The notes under the pieces: generated by a model | Database searches by the model: none | What the model was told of the DNA's origin: nothing | The model's input: only the letters and a program-made list of their open reading frames with translations | Made by a program: the position numbers and the translations under genes | Shown: positions 3,971 through 7,485 of the stretch, piece by piece | Position numbering within the stretch: position 1 is the stretch's first letter | Layout: the number at the start of each line of letters is the position of its first letter | Assembly (NCBI GenBank): GCA_013042035.1 | Contig: JABDQX010000153.1 | Span: 1-7,485, forward strand | Source: Gammaproteobacteria bacterium | GTDB lineage: Bacteria; Pseudomonadota; Gammaproteobacteria; HK1 | Length of the DNA: 7,485 nt | Direction of reading: 5' to 3'

Positions 3971-3984
3971 GCAGGAGTAATGAT

Positions 3985-4371
3985 ATGGCTCTGTCCAAAG
4001 AAGAAATTCTTGATGCAATAGCAAATATGTCCGTCATGGATGTTGTGGATCTCGTCAAGGCCATGGAAGAGAAATTCGGTGTTTCCGCCGCGGTAGCCAC
4101 GATAGCGGCAGGCCCGGGAGCCGGCGCTGATGGCGGCGGTGCCGAGGCCGAGGAAGAGAAAACGGAATTCGATGCCGTTCTGGCGAGCTTCGGCGCCAAT
4201 AAGGTCTCGGTCATCAAGGTCGTGCGAGCGTTGACCTCATTGGGTCTCAAAGAGGCCAAGGATCTCGTGGAAAGTGCGCCGACTGCCATCAAGGAAGCGG
4301 TTACCAAGGAAGAAGCCGAAGACATCAAGAAGCAAATCGAGGAAGTGGGCGGTACTATCGAGATCAAATAA
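3985..4371 (+). CDS. rplL: 50S ribosomal protein L7/L12
   Basis: L7/L12 is the multicopy stalk protein that recruits and activates translational GTPases. The product has 128 residues. The N-terminal dimerisation domain, about 1-36 (MALSKEEILDAIANMSVMDV and onward), binds L10. An Ala/Gly/Glu-rich hinge spans about 37-58. The C-terminal factor-binding domain, about 59-128, contains KTEFDAVLASFGANKVSVIK (59-78), the signature LGLKEAKDLVESAPTAIKE (86-104) and the end VGGTIEIK. The in-frame ATG at 3985 lies 7 nt after AGGAG (3973-3977); an out-of-frame ATG at 3980 just before it is ignored. The 200-bp gap from rplJ is longer than the short spacer in E. coli. L12 is made in several-fold excess over L10, so separate initiation or mRNA processing at this junction makes sense. 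Confidence 0.98.
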   Translation: MALSKEEILDAIANMSVMDVVDLVKAMEEKFGVSAAVATIAAGPGAGADGGGAEAEEEKTEFDAVLASFGANKVSVIKVVRALTSLGLKEAKDLVESAPTAIKEAVTKEEAEDIKKQIEEVGGTIEIK

Positions 4372-4408
4372 AAACGCTTTCTCCAATTACTGCTGAGAAC
4401 CGTTGGCT

Positions 4409-4442
4409 GGCTGGCGATCTCGTGAAGATCGCCGGCCTTTTT
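4409..4442 (+). terminator. rplL-rpoB attenuator (intrinsic-terminator shape)
   Basis: GGCTGGCGATCT (4409-4420) pairs with AGATCGCCGGCC (4426-4437) over 12 bp with one U-G, loop CGTGA, followed directly by TTTTT (4438-4442). This is a textbook rho-independent terminator 37 bp after rplL and 30 bp before rpoB. In E. coli a partial terminator at the same junction lets only a fraction of transcripts enter rpoBC, balancing abundant L12 against RNA polymerase. The short five-T run fits incomplete termination. No strong promoter is seen between it and rpoB, so read-through is expected. Confidence 0.9.
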
Positions 4443-4472
4443 GCGCTTGGGGTGCCTGACTGAGGATTGACT

Positions 4473-7400
4473 ATGGGTTATTCCTTTACTGAGAAGAAAC
4501 GAATCCGAAAAGATTTTGGGAAACGTCCCACCGTTTTGGATGTTCCCTATCTCCTTGCAATGCAGCTTGATTCGTATCGTAACTTCCTGCAAGCGGATAT
4601 TTCACTACATGCCCGTGAGACAAAGGGCCTGGAAGCCGCGTTCCGATCGGTTTTTCCCATTGAGAGCTATGCGGGGGATGCCGCTCTCGAGTATGTATCG
4701 TATCGTTTTGGTTCCTCGGTGTTCGATGTCAAAGAGTGCCAGTTACGCGGGATTACCTTTGCGGCACCACTACGGGTCAAATTGCGTCTGGTTCTTTATG
4801 ACAAGGAAACGCTGAGTACGACGAAGGTCGTCAAGGATATTAAGGAACAGGAAGTCTATATGGGTGAGATTCCGTTGATGACCGATACCGGTACTTTTGT
4901 TATCAACGGGACGGAACGCGTTGTCGTCTCCCAGCTTCATCGTTCCCCGGGTGTGTTCTTCGAGCACGACAGGGGCAAAACCCATTCGTCGGGCAAGCTG
5001 TTGTTTTCAGCGCGGGTTATTCCCTACCGTGGGTCGTGGCTGGATTTCGAGTTCGATCCCAAGGATCTTGTCTTTGTCCGGATCGATCGGCGGCGAAAAC
5101 TTCCCGCGACAATTCTACTGCGCGCCTTGGGGTATTCCACCACGGAAATCCTGGAGATGTTCTTTGATGTCAATACCTTCGTTGTGCGGGAAGAAGGACT
5201 TGATGTCAATGTCATTCCGGATCAATTGCGTGGAGAGACGCTGAATTTCGATATTGTGAATCCACGTGGCAAGGCCGTTGTGGAAGCCGGTCGCCGTATT
5301 ACCTCCCGGCACGTACGCTTGATGAAAGAGGCGGAAATCACAACCTTGCATGTTCCTGACGAATATGCGTTTGGCAAGGTCATGGCGCATGATGTTCTCG
5401 ATGAGGAAACCGGGGAAATCATTGCAAGGGTAAATGACGAACTAAGCCAGGACGCCATCAAGGAATTTCGTCGGATCGGTGCCGATTCCTTCCGAACGCT
5501 CTATATGAATGAGGTGGATCGCGGTTCGTATGTTTCCGATACCTTGCGCATCGACCCCACCACCAGCCCAATGGATGCGCAGGTCGAGATCTATCGAATG
5601 ATGCGCCCCGGCGAACCTCCCACCAAAGACGCCGCGCAGACCTTGTTCCACAACCTGTTCTCGAGTTCTGATCGTTATGATCTGTCGACGGTCGGTCGTA
5701 TGAAATTCAATCGGCGCGTTGGGCGCGAGGGCATCACGGGATCGGGCATTTTGGCCCGTGAAGATATCGTGGATGTGCTCAAAGTGCTCATCGATATCAA
5801 AAACGGCAATGGAACCGTCGACGATATCGACCACTTGGGTAATCGCCGGGTGCGTTGTGTCGGTGAGATGGCGGAAAATCAGTTTCGAATTGGGCTTGTG
5901 CGTGTAGAGCGAGCTGTACGTGAGCGCTTGAGTCTTGCCGATGCCAACGAATTGATGCCCCAGGAACTGATCAATGCCAAACCCGTGTCCGCGGTTATCA
6001 AGGAGTTTTTCGGTTCGAGTCAGCTCTCTCAGTTCATGGATCAAAATAATCCGCTATCGGAGGTTACCCACAAGCGCCGTATCTCTGCGTTGGGTCCGGG
6101 TGGATTGACGAGAGAACGAGCCGGATTCGAAGTACGGGATGTGCATCCGACGCATTATGGCCGCGTATGTCCCATTGAGACACCGGAAGGCCCGAATATC
6201 GGGTTGATCAACTCATTATCGGTCTATTCGCGAACCAACGAATACGGATTCCTCGAGACCCCGTACCGAAAAGTGCAAGATAGTGTCGTAACCAACGAAA
6301 TTGATTATTTATCCGCCATCGAAGAAGGGCAATACGTTATCGCCCAGGCAAATGCGGCGGTGGATAGTGTCGGCAAACTTCAGGATGAGCTGGTGACCTG
6401 TCGACACCTGAATGAGTTTACGGTAACTACCCGTGAGCGCATCCATTATATGGATGTCTCCCCCAGACAGATCGTATCCGTTGCTGCGGCGCTTATCCCT
6501 TTTCTGGAGCATGACGATGCCAACCGCGCACTGATGGGCTCGAACATGCAACGTCAGGCCGTACCCACATTGCGTGCCGAAAAGCCATTGGTGGGTACCG
6601 GTATGGAACGCACGGTAGCGGTCGATTCGGGTGTCGTTGTCGTAGCGAACCGCGGTGGTATCGTGGATTCCGTGGACGCTGCCCGTATTGTTGTTCAGGT
6701 CAATGATGAAGAAACGATAGAAGGCGAACCGAGTGTCGACATCCATAACCTGATCAAATACACGCGCTCTAATCAGAATACCTGTATCAACCAGAGACCC
6801 TTGGTCGAACCCGGTGATGTTATCTCGCGAGGCGATGTGTTGGCCGATGGTCCTGCCACGGACATGGGCGAACTTGCCCTGGGCCAAAACCTTCTGGTGG
6901 CATTTATGCCTTGGAATGGCTATAACTTCGAGGACTCCATTCTGATCTCCGAGCGCGTGGTCGAGGAAGATCGTTTTACGACCATCCATATCGAAGAGTT
7001 GGTTTGTGTCGCGCGCGATACAAAGCTCGGACCCGAGGAAGTCACGGCGGATATCCCCAACGTCAGCGAAAATGCTCTCGCCAGACTCGATCAATCCGGT
7101 ATTGTGTTTGTGGGCGCGGAAGTCAATCCCAGTGATATTCTCGTTGGCAAGGTAACGCCAAAGGGAGAGACGCAACTGACCCCGGAAGAGAAATTGCTTC
7201 GGGCAATTTTCGGGGAAAAGGCCTCCGATGTAAAAGACTCATCGCTGCGAGTCCCTTCCGGGATGAGTGGTACCGTCATCGATGTGCAGGTGTTTACGCG
7301 CGATGGGCTCGCAAAGGACGCGCGGGCGACAGAGATTGAACAAATGGAATTGGAAAAGGTCAAAAAAGACCTGCACGACCAGTTCCGAATTGTGGAAAAC

Positions 7401-7485
7401 GACATCTATCAGCGTCTGGAGCGTTTGTTGATAGGAAAGCCGGTGGACGGTGGACCGGATGGTCTGGAACCCGAAAGCCGAATAA
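4473..7485 (+). CDS. rpoB: RNA polymerase beta subunit, N-terminal 1004 codons (partial)
   Basis: Beta is the second-largest catalytic subunit of RNA polymerase. It lines the active site and holds the rifampicin pocket and flap. The frame is open to the right edge, so roughly the first three quarters is present (E. coli beta is 1342 residues). It opens MGYSFTEKKRIRKDFGKRP, then VKLRLVLYDKE, VYMGEIPLMTDTGTFVING and VSQLHRSPGVFFEHDRGKTH of the protrusion and lobe. The rifampicin region GSSQLSQFMDQNNPLSE starts at residue 514. Q520, D523, H533 and S538 correspond to E. coli Q513, D516, H526 and S531, all with the sensitive-type residue. NGYNFEDSILISER holds E820-D821 (E. coli E813-D814), and GKVTPKGETQLTPEEKLLRA follows. 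TGAGGA (4461-4466) is the ribosome-binding site. Near the end, GKPVDGGPDGLEPES diverges from E. coli in a known variable region. Confidence 0.98.
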   Translation, partial: MGYSFTEKKRIRKDFGKRPTVLDVPYLLAMQLDSYRNFLQADISLHARETKGLEAAFRSVFPIESYAGDAALEYVSYRFGSSVFDVKECQLRGITFAAPLRVKLRLVLYDKETLSTTKVVKDIKEQEVYMGEIPLMTDTGTFVINGTERVVVSQLHRSPGVFFEHDRGKTHSSGKLLFSARVIPYRGSWLDFEFDPKDLVFVRIDRRRKLPATILLRALGYSTTEILEMFFDVNTFVVREEGLDVNVIPDQLRGETLNFDIVNPRGKAVVEAGRRITSRHVRLMKEAEITTLHVPDEYAFGKVMAHDVLDEETGEIIARVNDELSQDAIKEFRRIGADSFRTLYMNEVDRGSYVSDTLRIDPTTSPMDAQVEIYRMMRPGEPPTKDAAQTLFHNLFSSSDRYDLSTVGRMKFNRRVGREGITGSGILAREDIVDVLKVLIDIKNGNGTVDDIDHLGNRRVRCVGEMAENQFRIGLVRVERAVRERLSLADANELMPQELINAKPVSAVIKEFFGSSQLSQFMDQNNPLSEVTHKRRISALGPGGLTRERAGFEVRDVHPTHYGRVCPIETPEGPNIGLINSLSVYSRTNEYGFLETPYRKVQDSVVTNEIDYLSAIEEGQYVIAQANAAVDSVGKLQDELVTCRHLNEFTVTTRERIHYMDVSPRQIVSVAAALIPFLEHDDANRALMGSNMQRQAVPTLRAEKPLVGTGMERTVAVDSGVVVVANRGGIVDSVDAARIVVQVNDEETIEGEPSVDIHNLIKYTRSNQNTCINQRPLVEPGDVISRGDVLADGPATDMGELALGQNLLVAFMPWNGYNFEDSILISERVVEEDRFTTIHIEELVCVARDTKLGPEEVTADIPNVSENALARLDQSGIVFVGAEVNPSDILVGKVTPKGETQLTPEEKLLRAIFGEKASDVKDSSLRVPSGMSGTVIDVQVFTRDGLAKDARATEIEQMELEKVKKDLHDQFRIVENDIYQRLERLLIGKPVDGGPDGLEPESRI

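Noticed and set aside
3909..4592. 227-codon minus-strand open frame over rplL
   Set aside because: It crosses rplL, the attenuator and the start of rpoB in antisense. Its composition mirrors the rplL hinge, and no protein family is recognisable.
6309..7175. 288-codon open frame on the minus strand
   Set aside because: It lies fully antisense to the highly conserved rpoB and is explained by rpoB codon bias. No ribosome-binding site or family resemblance was seen.
7481..7485. TAA at the right edge as the end of rpoB
   Set aside because: It is not in the rpoB frame (the codons there are CGA, ATA, then A), and the protein is far short of full length.

Overview
The window is a bacterial chromosomal core: the conserved translation/transcription cluster tuf – tRNA-Trp – secE – nusG – rplK – rplA – rplJ – rplL – rpoB, all on the + strand. 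The proteins align closely, from memory, with their Escherichia coli counterparts, and a tRNA-Trp between tuf and secE is the arrangement I know from Pseudomonas, Xanthomonas and Neisseria. This points to a gammaproteobacterium, or less likely a betaproteobacterium. I cannot name a genus. tuf is cut by the left edge and rpoB by the right edge; every gene in between is intact.

Layout: 1-127 is the end of tuf (EF-Tu). 140-216 is tRNA-Trp(CCA). 283-684 is secE (Sec translocon subunit). 681-850 is a roughly 170-bp near-perfect palindrome, MITE-like, wedged between secE and nusG. 950-1483 is nusG. 1491-1604 is a structured rplK leader. 1602-2045 is rplK (L11) and 2048-2743 is rplA (L1). 2744-3256 is a 513-bp gap that mostly holds an rplJ leader RNA. 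3257-3784 is rplJ (L10). 3785-3984 is a gap with three stem-loops. 3985-4371 is rplL (L7/L12). 4409-4442 is a terminator-like attenuator. 4473-7485 is the first 1004 codons of rpoB.

The genes supply translation (EF-Tu, tRNA-Trp, the L1 stalk, and the L11 and L10-L12 stalk base), protein export (SecE) and transcription (NusG, RNA polymerase beta). In related bacteria the two ribosomal-protein units are feedback-controlled by L1 and by the L10-L12 complex acting on their mRNAs, and an attenuator lowers rpoB expression relative to rplL. Equivalents of the L10 leader and the attenuator are clear here; an L1 site is only a candidate.

The coding content is ordinary. The interest lies between the genes. 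Every protein-gene junction from secE on except rplK-rplA (2 bp) carries strong inverted repeats. Related short palindromic repeats occur upstream of secE, rplK and rplJ. The rplK start region is a 16-bp tandem duplication with a decoy ATG. The rplJ leader has a perfect 12-bp long-range helix that competes with a local hairpin next to the ribosome-binding site. I found no defence, CRISPR, phage or metabolic system.
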